Below, piece by piece: positions 12,212 to 26,159 of a stretch of 64,000 nucleotides of DNA. The notes under the pieces were generated by a model, which searched no databases, was not told the DNA's origin, and saw only the letters and a list, made by a program, of their open reading frames with translations. The stretch's first letter is position 1. Every line of letters begins with the position of its first letter. Origin of the DNA: Moringa oleifera (taxonomy: Eukaryota > Streptophyta > Magnoliopsida > Brassicales > Moringaceae); contig JAJFZO010000094.1 of the NCBI GenBank assembly GCA_021397835.1, positions 3,760,501 to 3,824,500 of the forward strand. Direction: 5' to 3'. A program made the position numbers and the translations under genes.

Positions 12212-12679
12212 TCAAGGGCACTTGGGTCCTCCTTCCTTAGTCTTCCAGTTGTTGTAGCAAGGGCACATTTGCTTGTTGCCGTAAGTGCCAGGAGGAACAC
12301 ACAGGCACTTCGAGCAGCACTTTAGGCAGAAGAACATGCAGGGTTTCTTGTGTGAAGTCGCCGAGCATCGATAAGCACATCTCGGTTTGCAATCTACCAT
12401 CATACTCACACGTAATTAATTACCCAAACCCAAAACTTTGCTACTTAATTAACGTAAAAGAAGAATATTATAAGTACCTGAGGGACGGAGATTACCGCCA
12501 CCGGAAGCCTAGAGATTCATAAAGAAATGCTCCATTAGATTAAGACAAGAATCATGTTGTTTGTTCATATGGACCCAGAAGAGTACAAGATAGAAGTGTA
12601 CCTCAGCGACATCAGAGAATATGATGAAAACAAGGAGGGAGATTAGCAACAAGAGTAGTGAGCTGCGAAAACTTGCCAT
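12212..12679 (-). CDS. GASA/snakin family secreted cysteine-rich peptide, 96 aa
   Basis: Exons 12679-12602, 12508-12478 (only 31 nt) and 12393-12212 join in frame to 96 codons. Residues 1-26 are a classic signal peptide (MASFRSSLLLLLISLLVF). A short Gly-rich spacer follows, then the ~60-residue GASA domain with its 12 cysteines at the C-terminus, including the CKPRC, CCSKCLCVPPGTYGNK and CPCY motifs and ending KCP. The family comprises gibberellin-regulated, apoplastic, disulphide-rich peptides with roles in growth and antimicrobial defence; the role of this member cannot be read from sequence. An upstream in-frame ATG at 12739 would spoil the signal peptide, so I use 12679. The exon 3 acceptor is the AG of GGTAG just before ATTGC; an alternative AG slightly upstream gives a stop. 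Confidence 0.93.
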
Positions 12680-12751
12680 TTTTGGTGTTCTTGACGTATA
12701 TCTCACTAGATCCAATGAAGATAATGAATTAAAAACCATGCTATTGTGAGA

Positions 12752-12759
12752 TATTTATA
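12752..12759 (-). promoter_or_regulatory. TATA box of the GASA gene
   Basis: Reads TATAAATA on the minus strand, 73 bases before the start codon, leaving room for a leader of about 40 bases. Position and sequence fit a plant TATA box. Confidence 0.6.
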
Positions 12760-14068
12760 GTAAACATGAGGAGAGATAAGAAGAAAGAACAATGTTTAAG
12801 GCGTGAATACGGGGAGATTGCATGACATAAAGCGAGCGGTAAACGCGTCGTGTTTGGTGTGCATGTGTGTGTGTTTTTGTTTTAGGTTTGCTTTTTTTGT
12901 CAACTTGGATCGTGTTGGTTATGTCGTTTTGTAGCCTTTCTTCTGTTTGTTTATTGTATCGGTGGTTAAACAGTCGAAGACTTGGATCTCTGGATCTGAT
13001 TCAGGTTGAAATTTTAACACTCTTTGTTGAATTTAATCCGTGTCATTCTTGCTCTTTTTGTTTAAGTTAGGAAGAAGAGATCTCTCATGGTGTACGGAGG
13101 CAAGGACACGTGAGAACACGTACCTCTCCTGCTCTAACTAACAGTTCAGTGATAAATGTAGTCATCAATGCTCAACTAAACCATGTCATGGCAGATGAAC
13201 GAAAAAAATAAAAAGAGAGAGAAAGAGAGAAAAAGGAAGAAACGCAGATGACAAACCAAGTCTTGAATCATAATTCTCTTTTGCTTTCAAGAAAACGTTT
13301 TCATGGAAGACAATAAGATATGATCTCCTCACCGTCTTGTTTATTTTAGGCATTGGATAAACGGTGGTGGTGTACGTGAACATCTTCGTTTCTTTTTAGG
13401 TGTTGCTTGATAGGTGCTTGCTGATGTTAACAGGTAAAGTTCTGTCTATTTGGAAAACATCTCTATCACCTATAGGACGTAATATGGAATCCAAAGAAAT
13501 AAGTGCAAAAGACACGAAGCTTCATTTTGGAAGCTTTTGCTCTGTTCATAAGTAACTACATGAGGAGGCAAACCTAGTAAAAACATCCAGGATCAATGCC
13601 CAGTCTGATCTTCAACATTTTCTTCATTTCCCTGCACCACTTCCAGGGACAGGCGGTTCTTACTGCAAATATAAGGTAAATGCTAACAGAGCAAACCAAA
13701 GTTCAGCCAATATAAGGATGTTGGCAAATGGGAAAAGTTTAAACAACCTGAAATTCTTCCAAAGATATATTGTTTTCACCATTCATTTCCATGTGTATAG
13801 CCATTTTGCATGTCCAAAATTTAATATTGAAACAAACCACTATAAATTAGTCATTAAAGGATAACAAGTTATTATAACGGACATCAGCAACAGCTGCTCC
13901 TTTGCCCTAGTTCTGGTAAAGCCTAGTTTGGTTCAAAGAAATTCCTCTACTCACCCTGTAATCTGCCATCCTGAAGATCTGACCTATGCTGGACATAATT
14001 TAAACCCATGGAAACTGGGCCAGCAACTTAGTTACCAAACACTTCCTGGCAGATTTATCTCAGAAAAT
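12760..14068. other. GASA upstream region and 3' flank of the TMEM214-like gene
   Basis: 12,760-13,500 is upstream of the GASA gene and contains GT-rich and GA-rich low-complexity DNA (e.g. 13,210-13,240), with no coding signal I trust. 13,560-14,068 follows the stop of the TMEM214-like gene and is probably its 3'UTR. A possible acceptor (TTTGCAG, minus, near 13,660) hints at a spliced 3'UTR. Confidence 0.45.
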
Positions 14069-17000
14069 TCATGGTGAACTAAACATTGTAGTCAGTTTCT
14101 TCAAGTCCCAATATTCGATATTTTGGGACATGACAGCAGCACCAAAGGCAAAGGCAACAGAAACAAAGAGCATGCTCTTCATGCATCCATGGCCTCGTGC
14201 CATTTGTCCTAGAAGTATTTTGCAATACTTGTCGGCATCCTTAAATGATGCATCACAAGCAGCATTTTCAGACTTCGACAAAGCTCCCTCATTCTACATA
14301 AAAACAACTAGTCAGTACCAATAAAAAAATCAATTGTACTTGAACTTTTTCAGGATATATAATTATAGTAGAACCTATAACCAATGCACCCATAATAAAA
14401 TTGATCATACATATAATTCAGTTTTACCTCTGCACTTTTATCTGAGAGGGAGTTTGATGAAAAAGGAACTAAAGAAGCATGAAAACTTCTTATTAACAAT
14501 TTTAATCCCATCAACTCTTACTAATAAACCTAAGTTCTTATCCACTTCAGGATTTCTACTAAAAGAGATGAAAAAAAACGAAAAAGAGCAAATCAAAAGG
14601 ACATCAGATTTTAATCTAAACAACAGAATTTACATACCTTCTGCCTAAAACTCTTTAAAGTTTCCCTTAAAGGGTGGAGGGTAGGATGTTTAACAGAATG
14701 CTCCTTCCATTCATCAGTCAACTTTCTTAGTACTAGAATACTTCCTTCAAGATTATCAAGATATAGCATGTCCTGTTCGTGACCATCACAAATGCAATAA
14801 TGAGAAAAGTCCGAGATAAAGAAATTAATGATTGAAAACCAATAACTAGAAGATGCTCACCCATTGCTTGTAACATTCAGGGTTTTGTGTCAAACACCAA
14901 ATAAAAATATCGCAGGCTTCATTTGATAGGTCAGGAACACCTGCAATCAACAAAGCTATACTCAATGACTAACTCCTGATATTGCAAAGAAAGGGGAAAA
15001 AGTTGGTCCTGCTTAACTTTTTACCTTCTCCAGCAGATTTAGCCACATAATTCAATATCTGCTGTGCAACTTGCTTCATTGCCTTGCTTCCTGGGGAACC
15101 AGCAAGAGCTACCTCTTTTAAGGTTGGGTACAAAGCTTCAAATCTCTCTGTTGCCTGATCACAGAAAAATATCATAAACCAAACTTCCTAAAGAGGAGAA
15201 ATAATCCTCCAATTAAGCATTAACTCACGCAAAAAGAAAATCCACCTTAACACGAGCTGATGTTGCTGGAAATGTAACCCTCATCAGAAGATCAAGAGCT
15301 GATGGTGGCACCACTCGCTCCCCTTTTCTGACAGCGCCATTTAGCAAAATAGTACGAGCTTTAGGGGAGGACAAAATTCTGATATTGTTAAAAGAAAAGG
15401 AAAGGTGAGAAAAGAAGCAGACATATAGATATATGTATATGAAAGTCTGTCTAGAGCTATTGATCTGTCTTAGATTGAGAAACCCAAAGTTTCGAAGAAT
15501 TGAGGTCAAAAAATATTGATGTGTAATGTACAACCTCTCCACCAACTGCAAAATCAAGTCTCTGGACTGTGGATTACAGCTTGATTTGCCACTCAGCATA
15601 GGCAAGAGAAGGCGTACCCACATGTACAACCCCACAACCAAATCTCCTTGAGAGGCCTGTACAAGTAGTAATCAAATCATTGCACCCAATATTCACATAC
15701 CAGAAACAATGATCCATTCGTCTGGTAAAACTAGATTATCATAGTCACCTGAGCAATCACCCAGACAGTGACTGAAAGCTTGTCTTGTCCTTCATACTTT
15801 GGGTTTTCCCTCATTATAGGCAATAAACTAATCAATACATCAGGTTTCCTGCGCAGTGCCATTGCTAAAACAACAAATACAGCAACCTGCATTCCCAACA
15901 TCAATATCAATTGCACAAGTTACATTAGTCACTTAGTTCAGCAACCATCCAAACCAATTCCAGCTGGCTATTTAAACATCATACATGATAGTTTCGTGAA
16001 ACTTGACATCATTAAAATCCTGTAGAACATTGTTAGACACTATTTCCAGCTATTTAAGGCTTTTATTCATATTATTGCCACCAAAGTTAGGACCCCAGTA
16101 CCAATAAGCCACACAATTTTGCTGGTTAAAAAGAAGTTTTGAGTCTCTAAAACTACTTATAGCACAAACTTGCAACTGTAACTTCAAGGTTAGATTTTAT
16201 ATTTAAATGACTATAGGTGAAATCTAGTAAGGGCATTTATCTATATAATAAGCATAAGGGGAGAATAGTCTGGGGCAACATATGCAATCATTTGCAACAT
16301 GTACATGAATTCTCTCTCTTTTGAAATTCTACTAAATCAGACATTGGATTGCCAGGAAAAAAACATTCAAAAATAGTAAACTTTGTTAGAATAGAAACTA
16401 CAATAACTTAAAAGATTCATTTACGTGTGAGTCTCGCATTATTTGGTTTTCTCTGATATAAGCATAATCTAACTGATTTGGGCACTGAAAGCAGCATATA
16501 TCTCTATATGCATCACAAAACACCTCAATGAGCAAAAAGTGAAGGGAGACTATAGGAGGGTTTTAACATCATAAGCAAACCAGCTGTCTGCCTTTCTATT
16601 TGATAAGAACCCTTCCATTACTTCATTTATCTTAAATGCCTCTTTTTGAGACTGGAAGTGAATCATATTCTTGGCTCCTTTTTTTTCCCTTGGATGTACA
16701 CCTTTGCATCGATATCCTACTTCGATCAGTCAGATGTTTTACCTAAGGTTTGAATCGCAGGTGGTAATATCTAACAAAACAGTAGAAAACAAGTCCTAGT
16801 TCAAATATCCTTCCCACAATATGAGGGAGCACAGATAGAAGCAGATCATAAAACAGTGACAAGTAAACCAAAAACCTAAGAACCCAAAATATTGAATAAA
16901 TTCATAGTTAAACAGTGAGTAAGCTCCTGAAGTTTGCCATTGAAAAAATATCAATTAGCTAAAGGCACATGGAAAATAAGATGATAGCTGTGTGCTTTAC

Positions 17001-19172
17001 CATAGAGCAAAGGATGAGAACACAAAAACCCTGGATTGGAATCATAATCTTAAGGAGGGACAGGGGCTGATTAACTCAAGTTAGCCAACAGATTGGAATG
17101 TTGAAATATACGTTTAAGAGGAGTGACAGTTTGCAACTTCAAGTCAAACAACCACCAAAATTTGGAGCACAATTTCTCCATCATTACTCATGAAAAGAAA
17201 AACAAAGTTATAAACCCATCAAATATCTCAATGAGCAGTTTCCATTCTCTAAGACATGGACTGTTTAAAGAGTATAATAGACATCAAATAAATTTTGTAC
17301 CTCAGATGCTTCGAGACATGGTTTGCATATGTGAGTGTTCGGTAATTGTGCTTTGATCTTTATTAGTTTAATGCAAAGCACAAGCACATCATGCATTTTC
17401 ATTACATAATTGAACACGCAAAAACGCAGGAATAACTGCCAAGACAGAATGATGTCATTGACAAATATCACCCTGTGTTTGGGAGGTCAACTAGATACCA
17501 TAGTTTTGAAAAATGATAACCTCAAATCCGTGAATGCTGACTAAAACTCTCTCTCTGCTCAGTCATTCAGAATCCTTACTTTTTCTCCTTTTACCTTTCT
17601 CTCAGCACATAATGTCTGTTCTGACCGAATATTACCTGCGATTTTGATGATGTCGGCTGAGCCACTTTTTTGGATCCCTTGGCAGAACCTAGATGATTAG
17701 CAAGGTCAGCAAGAATAGTGTCAAATGACCACAAGACAAAGGACCCAAGTGATTCAAGAGACCGCAGGGCAAGCCAGTCAACAGATGTCTTGTATACGTC
17801 TTCAGAAACATGAGACAGAGGGATCTGTTTGGGAGCAAACCCAGAGATAAAAATTAAAGAATATTGTAAAAAACATAAGGCAAGGATATATCCAGAATCA
17901 ATGAAAATACAATTTTTACCTCAACTCCATGTCATCTCATCTAACAGAGTTAACACAAATTTTAACCATAGATTATCACTGAGTAACTACTGAAAGAAAA
18001 GTGAAATTTTGCCATAGACAAAAGATTTAATTAATATAAATGTGAACTTTATATGCGCACTACAAGTAATGGAGGCACAGAATTCTCCATTCCATGATTC
18101 ATTTTCGTCATCTGGAAACTTGGCCACAACCATTTAAATCATTACACCAAACTTTATCCAAAATTTGCATTTACAATATACTGACAAAAGATGAAATCTT
18201 GGAAGCCCAGATTCTTATTCTCATTCTAAACAACCCCTCCAAAAGAAGAAGAAGAAGAAGAAGAAGAAGAATAATTATTATAATAAAGGAACCATAGTAA
18301 TCCATATAGCATGCAATATTAATAATTGCTGCAACTTCTTGTTGCACTATCCAAAATCTCAAACCAATTAAACCAAAATGTCAAGACAAGGAACACTCAC
18401 ATCAACCATCTTGGCGGCACTAGACTCCTTGAATATCTTCAACCAGGGGAATTGGGATGAACTCACTGACGCAAATGCGCGACCAAAATAATCTGCAAAC
18501 CGCATCAGCTGTATATCCTGCTGCTCCTCATAGGATGCCTAATACAACCAAAACCAAAACCAACCCAAAAAAAAAAAAACATTCTTTAGACTCCCAATAA
18601 AAAGAGAAAGAAAAAAAGGCCAGATCACAGTCCATAAAACCAAAAATCAAATCGCAAAGAATTCCCCATAATTTTCTAGAGAAATCATCACTCACAGTTA
18701 TATCAACGAGAAAAGCACCGAGATCAGCGGCGTCGATCTTCGCTGCTGCCTCCGCCACGGTCACCTTTGGCTTTTTCGGCTTCTTTGGTTTAGCTTTCTT
18801 AACCTCGACGCCGGCGCCATTCTCGGCTCCTTCTCCGGCGACCTCCCGGTCGCTGTCGTCTTCATCGTCGGAATGCCGCTTCGATCCATTGCTTGTGCCG
18901 AAATCAACAGCAGAGGCAGCTGCTCGCTGTGCCTCGGCTACTCGCCGGCGGCGATCCTCGGAGTACTGCTCGATCGGACGGAAGACATCCTCTACTCCGT
19001 TGAGATGGATATGGCTGCCAGAATTCTCCGCCGGGGGTTTCGAGTGCTTTCTGCTTCGCTTTTGATACGACACCGTTTGCCAGCCGCCGGCGTCATCTCT
19101 TTGGTTGCCTCCATTAATCGCAAGCTGGTCTTCTCTGAGAATTTTCTCGATTAGAGCTGTATTCTCGTCCAT
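14069..19172 (-). CDS. TMEM214-like membrane protein, 588 aa, 10 exons
   Basis: Similar throughout to the plant homologues of animal TMEM214, an ER membrane protein. Exons (minus): 19172-18696, 18538-18401, 17824-17636, 15886-15749, 15656-15535, 15378-15246, 15154-15025, 14940-14861, 14772-14638, 14293-14069; all phases agree. The start (MDENTALIEKILRE) is the family's N-terminus. Residues ~1-130 are charged and disordered, with a Lys/Pro block (KKAKPKKPKKPK). The core (~160-510) is a helical domain with conserved runs such as LMRFADYFGRA, VFVVLAMALRRKPDVL, CNPQSRDLILQLVER, SPKARTILLNGAVRKGER and GSKAMKQVAQQIL. A hydrophobic segment near the C-terminus (LFVSVAFAFGAAVM) would anchor it in the membrane. 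In animals TMEM214 recruits procaspase-4 under ER stress; the plant role is not established. The intron at 15887-17635 is the longest and shows nothing notable. Confidence 0.92.
18244..18270. repeat. GAA trinucleotide microsatellite in an intron
   Basis: About nine AGA units followed by an AT-rich (ATT)n-like tail, in the intron between exons 2 and 3 of the TMEM214-like gene. Confidence 0.85.
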
Positions 19173-19261
19173 CTTGGTTCAGTTTTCAGTTTTCTCTCTC
19201 CGGAAACGAAAGCTTCTCTCTCCAGAGGCTCTGTACGTTAAGAGATCACAGCGAAGAGTAT

Positions 19262-19297
19262 AAATAAGAGAGAGACAGAGAGAGAGAGAAGCGAGAG
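19262..19297. repeat. GA microsatellite in the leader of the TMEM214-like gene
   Basis: Interrupted (GA)n about 90 bases before the start codon at 19172; reads as a CT-rich leader in the sense strand of the gene. Confidence 0.7.
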
Positions 19298-22200
19298 GGA
19301 GGGTCGGGCTTTGAAGGAGAGGACAAAGAAAAGAACTCTATGTCAAAGGCCACGTCGATTTCCTAAGTCACATTCCGTGTCGGATTTGACCTCTCGTGTG
19401 TGTTAAATAACAAAAATGCCATTTATCCGCTCTGGATCAGAATCTAGTACTAAAGAATTTTTAATTAATTTAACTTTTCAGAAAGGACAGTATAAAAAAT
19501 TGAGTAAATATATAAAAACTAAATTATGTAGATTTTTAATTTTACATTTTAAATTAAATTTTTATTAAAAATTCAAATATTAAAATATTAAATATTAAAA
19601 ATTTTGTAAGTTTAATTTTAATTTTTAAAAAAATTTTAAAAAATTGAACAAAATATAATAAAATTCAAAAATTTTAGTACTAAAATATTTTTTAAAATTA
19701 TATTATAAATTCTAAAAATTTCATAACAATAATTTATAAATTAAAAATTATTTAAATTTAAGAGTTAAACAAAAAATTAAATGCATGATTTATTTAATTT
19801 TTAAATATTTTAATAATAACAGTACCCTCAATTTTACGCAATTATTTGAATCATATCAAATTTAAACTTAATCAAAAATTTTAATGTACAATTCAATCAA
19901 CTGATACCTCAAATTTTAAATTAAAATATATATTTTTTAATTTTTTATATTCATCTTTAAAAAAATATTTAATTTTAAATAATTTAGTCTTATTTAATTT
20001 AATACATCAAGTCCTTTTTTGAAAAAAAAAATTAATTAAAAAATTATGATAGATTAAGTTAATAATAAATTGTTCATAAAATTACAAAAGTATAATATAT
20101 AAATATATTAAATTTTTAAGATTTTTAAAATAATAATTAAAATCTTAAAATATGAGATAAGCTTAAATGAAGGTGACCATGGTTTGGTTCAAACGGATAA
20201 ATCATAACATAATTTTTAAATTTTAAATCAAACAAATGGATATAAATAATTTAATTTTAAACCGTAATCAAAATTATTTTAAATATAATTTGATCATGTT
20301 TCATGTAAATTTTAAATCAAAATCAATTTTGATATAAGTTTTTAAAAAATTAAATAATTTAAATTTATATATATTATTTAATAAAAATATGATGATTTTA
20401 TTTTTATTTAATTTTATTTTATTAAAAAATTATAATTAAAAATAATAAATATAAAATATGAACCAAATTAAATCTGAATCGAACGAATCAAAACTTAATT
20501 TTTTTTTAATCGAATCTTAATCGAAATTAAAATTTATCGATTTAAATTCTGATTCATCTTAAAACTTTAAATTAAAATCGAATCGAATCTTAATTATAAT
20601 CATAACTTATACATATGTCATCATTTTTTATCAATTATATTCATTGGATTAGATTATAATTGAACTGTAAAAGGAAATCAAAAGTAAGAATAAGATTCAA
20701 GTAAAATTTGGACGCGAATCCAAATCAATTTATGTTGGAGAGATGGGTATGAACTTTTTCATATAAAAAAACTTTTCTTTTTTACAATTTAGAGTAACTG
20801 GTGTAATTATTTTTATCATTTTTATTATTAAAATAAATTAAAATCTTGATACATGTGAATCATATTTTTATATTTTATATTATTTAAAAATTATAATAAT
20901 AAAAAATATATAAAATTTTGAGTTTTTATAAAAATTTTAAAACATCAAAATAAATAATGTTTATAATACGGTATCAATCAATGACAACTTTTAAACATAA
21001 AATCTTTTAAAAACTTAGATTGTATTCATTATTTTTATTTTGAATATAATTAAAATATCAATTATGTATTAATTATATTTAATATTATTAAAAAACCACG
21101 CTGATGAATAATATGCAAAAGCTTCACACTTCACTAGGATTTCACAATATCAAAATAAATATTATTTATAATATGACAAGAATCAATATAATTTGATACT
21201 CATATTTATAAAATAAAGATCACATATCTTATTTTTTAAAAAATATTTGTTTATTAAATTGAAAAAATTACAATAATCTAATTTAGTTTACAAATATAAA
21301 AAAATAAAAAAGATGTAAATAAACAACAATTAAAATTGGCACAAAAAACCCAAAGAAAACTTAGGGTTTTAAGTATGAAATAATTCTTTTTTTCTTTATT
21401 GTGATAATGAGAGTAAAGTGTTTTTAATTAAAGACAAGATGACAATTGTGATTACTAATTAAGTTATAGCCAAACAATACAGAAAAGATAAAGAGACAGC
21501 CCATGAGTAGGCTTATCTTATACCCCATTATCCTTATTGATTTCTGTGAATGGATGACAGGTTTTATTGAATTTAATGTCTTTTTAATTGCTTTTTGTCA
21601 TATTTGCTGTTCATTTTTGTAACCGAAACTCTTTCTCTGATGCAAATGTGTCTTCTGCATTTTGTCACCTTCTTACATTCTTACCCATGTTTTCCACATT
21701 TTTTTAATTAAAGAATTTTATCAGGACATTTTTGTAAATTAACACCTTAATACCATTTGGTTATTTATGTAACTTCCCCTTCTTTCCATTTTAACGTTGT
21801 AACCTTGATCGAAATACCCATTAAAGACAATAATGTTCATAATGTGAAGATGACGTTGATGTAATTTTTAAATAAAAAAATTAAACGCATACTAAAATGT
21901 AAGGTTCTATTGCATAATTAATTTTTTTATCGTTAAACATATATATGTATTTATTGTTCTTACAATAACCAAAATTGGAATGCATAGCATCATTGCATCA
22001 ACATGCAAATTATTATTTAAGTCTACATTAATTGTTGATTAGTTTTTCAGCCTGAGGAAATGGGGGGATTTGCTGAATTCTTTGAATGTTATGGTGTATT
22101 AATGGAACAAATTAAGAAATTTGTACGCCAGTCGAATTAGTTCAATTTTTGATGCAACAGAGAATGTATAAATCTACTTGTACAATTAATTTCAAACAAT

Positions 22201-23654
22201 ATAAATCAATAATGGTTGCACCAACATTCCTAAACTAGCAATTAACAAAGTATTATATCATGGACAGAACGATATCCTAAACTTCTTTATCAAGTGCAAT
22301 GGCTATGAGCTCTCTAATCCGAGAATCTTGCTCCACTACTCCTTAGATTTTGCCCCCACCGTCGGTCCACATCGATGCATACCTCATGATGAATGCTAAA
22401 GTGTTTGGTAAATTATATACGTCATGCATTAAAATGTTAATCAATAATTACTATGCTATATTACATGTGAAATTAAATCAATATGTCATATATGCGTCAT
22501 GTCCTACTAGTTTGAACAAAATTATTGTCACGTTAAATTATGACTAACTTATATTACTTAAATGCTTGATTTTTTTCTATAGTTATATGAGTGATAATGA
22601 ACTATTTTCCATTAATTGAAGAGTAAAACCACACAAGCAAAAGCTTTACTCTCCAAATATGGTACATTATATTTATTAAGTATAATTGAATATTATTTTT
22701 TTAAAAAAATGTAATACATAGAGTGATAGAAAAATTAAGTTTTTATTATTATTTATATTCAAATTTCAAAAAAATATAAATATCATATTATTTTGATAGA
22801 CATTATATTAAAATTAAAATTATTTAAAAAACATTTAATATTGTAAAAAAAAACAATATTCAAATGCAAATTCTTAATGAGATAAAAAAAAGATATCAAA
22901 TATTTATATGTATATAGTATTAATGAAAATAATTTTACTTACAACTTTATGTGATTATTTGTTTGACTTGTTATTAATTTTCCAGTCCAGTTATATTTTT
23001 TAATGGATTCATATTTTATTTAATCTTTTGTTGCATCAAAGTCAATATTTCTTCTCCAATTTGCCAAAATTTTAAAAAAAAAGTAAGCAAAGGGAAAAAA
23101 TCTCAATTATAGAATCCAAAGTTCTAATCATAGTATGTTATTTAAATAAAAGTCATAATCATAGTATTAAATATAGGTAAAGATTCTAGACAGTTAGCAC
23201 GGGCTAATCCTTCACATTATAATAAAATATTTATTTTTATTCCCAATATTATAATATTATTGACCGTACAATTATTACCCACCATCTCTTATTTAATATT
23301 TTATTATTTTGTTTAATGGGTATGAACTTTTGGACGTATAAAATAAAAGTCGGTCAAGCAGGGGGATGCTAAATTTTGATTACCTCGAACAGCATCTTCA
23401 TTTTTATTTTTATTCCTTGGTGGTACTTTTGTCATTTCAAGAAAATGTGAAGGGCAATCTGGAGAATGTGATGAGATCCGATATGAACGAGGAGTATTCT
23501 TTCATGTCCGCCGGTTAGACGTAGGTCCCACAACACGCAGTAGTATACATACCCACAGAACCGAAAAGAGCTGTTTAGGTTGGTGAGCTGTTGCTCATCC
23601 TCACTGAGCACCCCTAATTAGTAGGTGGGACCCAAGGACCGTCAGATTAGATAA

Positions 23655-23670
23655 AATATGACGTCATATT
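23655..23670. promoter_or_regulatory. Perfect 16-bp palindrome with TGACGTCA core
   Basis: AATATGACGTCATATT reads identically on both strands. TGACGTCA is the classic target of bZIP (TGA/CREB-type) factors. It lies in a GC-richer island about 4.5 kb from either flanking gene, so a link to a gene is unproven. Confidence 0.35.
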
Positions 23671-26047
23671 AATAAAAAATTTTCGTTTGTATCAATAATT
23701 AGTAATATTTTTTTATTTAATTAAATAGATATGAGTACAGGTTGGCGGGTGGGTGGTGGCCTGGTGGGTGAACAAAAGCATCGATTGGCCATGCAAATTT
23801 GAGTAATACCCATACAACAAACATTAGGATAAAAATATAAAATACACTGTAAATTATATTTATTTTTAATTCGATTTATAATATATAAATCAATTGTATG
23901 TTTACTTTTTAATTTATCGTAATTAAACTTTTGTTTCAACAATATAGATAATTAAAAATTATTTTTATTAAAATGTTTTTAAAATAATTTAAATAAATTT
24001 TAAATTTTATTATGCATTTACCTTTTAGATTTAAATAATTATTAACTTACAAATTATTTTTTTATAATTTTAAATTTTGATATTGTAAATTTTTTAAAAT
24101 ACTTATTTTCAAATTTTACAATATTTATAATAATAACTTGAATATTTTATTTTTATATTTGACAAAAATTTTAAAGCAATTTTAATTATATAAGATTTTT
24201 AATATAAATATTTTTAATTTTTAATTTAAAAATAAATTTTGTATTAAAATTAAATAAAAATATCAAATGTATGATTAATTTAATTTATATTTTGAAATTA
24301 AAAATCAAATTTAAGTATAATTCATGATTTTTTACATTTATTTTTAAATAATTTTAAAAAATTATAAATATTATTATATTATCTTCAATTTCATAAAAAA
24401 TATTTAAAATAATTTCTAATACTAACAAAATAGTAATTATTTATTATGAAGTCAGTGATAGTTCATAGTGGATGGCAGCAGGTTGTTGCTTTAGGGACAC
24501 GTGTAATGTGTAGTTGAAGCATATGTGCATGTGAAACAGATAGCAAAGTATTGTAAGTACAGTGGGCAAGTGGCAGCTCGCGACTTAATAAGGGAAAAAG
24601 AAAATGCAAAATTAATAAATTTCTTTATCGGATGGAAAAAAGAAGAAAGATTCCATTTGTTATTTTGCTGTAAATGTCACTGTTGAATATCTAAAACAGT
24701 GTGCTAATAGCCATAATAATTAAAGGTAAATAGAAAAGGGGAAACAATGGGTACAACTCAATAGATGGGTCATAAATTAAAATGCAGTTGGAATTATTTT
24801 AGATATTTAATCATGATTTTATATTTTGTATGATATTGACGTTGTTTTAATTTTTAATTATATATAAATACACTTTTTTTTTTAATTTTTTTGTGATTTC
24901 AATGATGTCAGATTTCATTGGATCATGTTAGTGTTGCATTAATTTAAGATCATATATATGCATATTATTTGTGTTGAATTTTTTCTTATAATTTTAAATA
25001 TATATATATATATATTTAAGTTTATAAAAATTTATGATTTTCACAGTTTAATGGACTGTTTTTGAACCAAATAAAAATATTATATTACCAAAACCAGGAG
25101 TTATATTTGATGTGGTAGCAGAAGATTGCATTGAGAATTAAGTAATGTATTAGTCATAATTGATATTAGAGAAAACATAAAAAAAAAACTATATTTAGTT
25201 GTTGTTTTAAAATTTGAAGTATCGATTTAATTAATGATATATTTTATCTTTTAATTTGATCAATTTAGATTGTATTGTTAATTTGATTTTAAATTAGCTG
25301 TCCAAATTGAGATTTTGAACAATGATTTTTAATTTAATTTAAATCAGATTATTATATTTTTATAAAAAATATTTAAATTAAAGATTTTATACAATAAATT
25401 TTTATTTAAAGTTTTGTACGAATGTAAAAATAAAAAATTCGATGTACCATGTAGAAAATTACATATTTTTTTGACAGTGCAATTTTTTTTCAAAAAATTA
25501 TGTTTTAAAAATTTATAAAAATAAATTTTTATTAAAAATTAAAAATAAAGTATAAAAATTTATTTGAACTGTTTTAAAAATATTTTTACAACCAAAATAT
25601 CTTAATTTTTCACAATCATTAAAACCAAAACTTAATTTAAATTAATTTTAAAAAATTAAATATATAATTAATTCAATAGATATGTTGAAGTTTAAATTGA
25701 AAAGTGAATTTTGTTTAAAACTTTTTTATATTTATTTTAAATATTATTATAATAAAAATAGACCTTTTTAAGTTAATATTTAAATCATTCACTTTAAACT
25801 ATATTATTAATCAAGTAAAAGACTATAACTCAATAATTTTATCAAATATTTTTCCTTTAACTTTATTTACTTGGTGCAAAATTAAGAAAGAAAAGTAACA
25901 ACTTTATATTATGCCCAATTAAATAAAAACATTATGAAAATGTCATCTCATTATGAGAGAGCTAAAACCTCATTACCTCCTAAAGCCATCTACATAATTT
26001 CCAATGCCCATGCCACCCAAATATTAATTTTCTTTTCTTCTTCATAG

Positions 26048-26076
26048 TTTATTTTATTTTATTTTATTTTATTTTG
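26048..26076. repeat. TTTTA pentanucleotide microsatellite
   Basis: About five and a half copies of ATTTT in tandem within intergenic DNA. Confidence 0.8.
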
Positions 26077-26159
26077 AGACTTTCACTAAAAATTTATACA
26101 TCAAACATATTAAAATATAAAAATATTTTCTTTTTATCCTAAGTTGATAACTTAGGATA

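Noticed and set aside
12867..13070. Plus-strand hydrophobic ORF of 67 codons
   Set aside because: Composed of T/G-rich low-complexity DNA upstream of the GASA gene; no start context, motif or partner exon.
14334..14648. Plus-strand ORF of 104 codons
   Set aside because: Lies in the last intron and penultimate exon of the TMEM214-like gene, with intron-like composition and no family resemblance.
15225..15641. Minus-strand ORF of 138 codons as a stand-alone gene
   Set aside because: It is parts of exons 5 and 6 of the TMEM214-like gene read through the intron between them.
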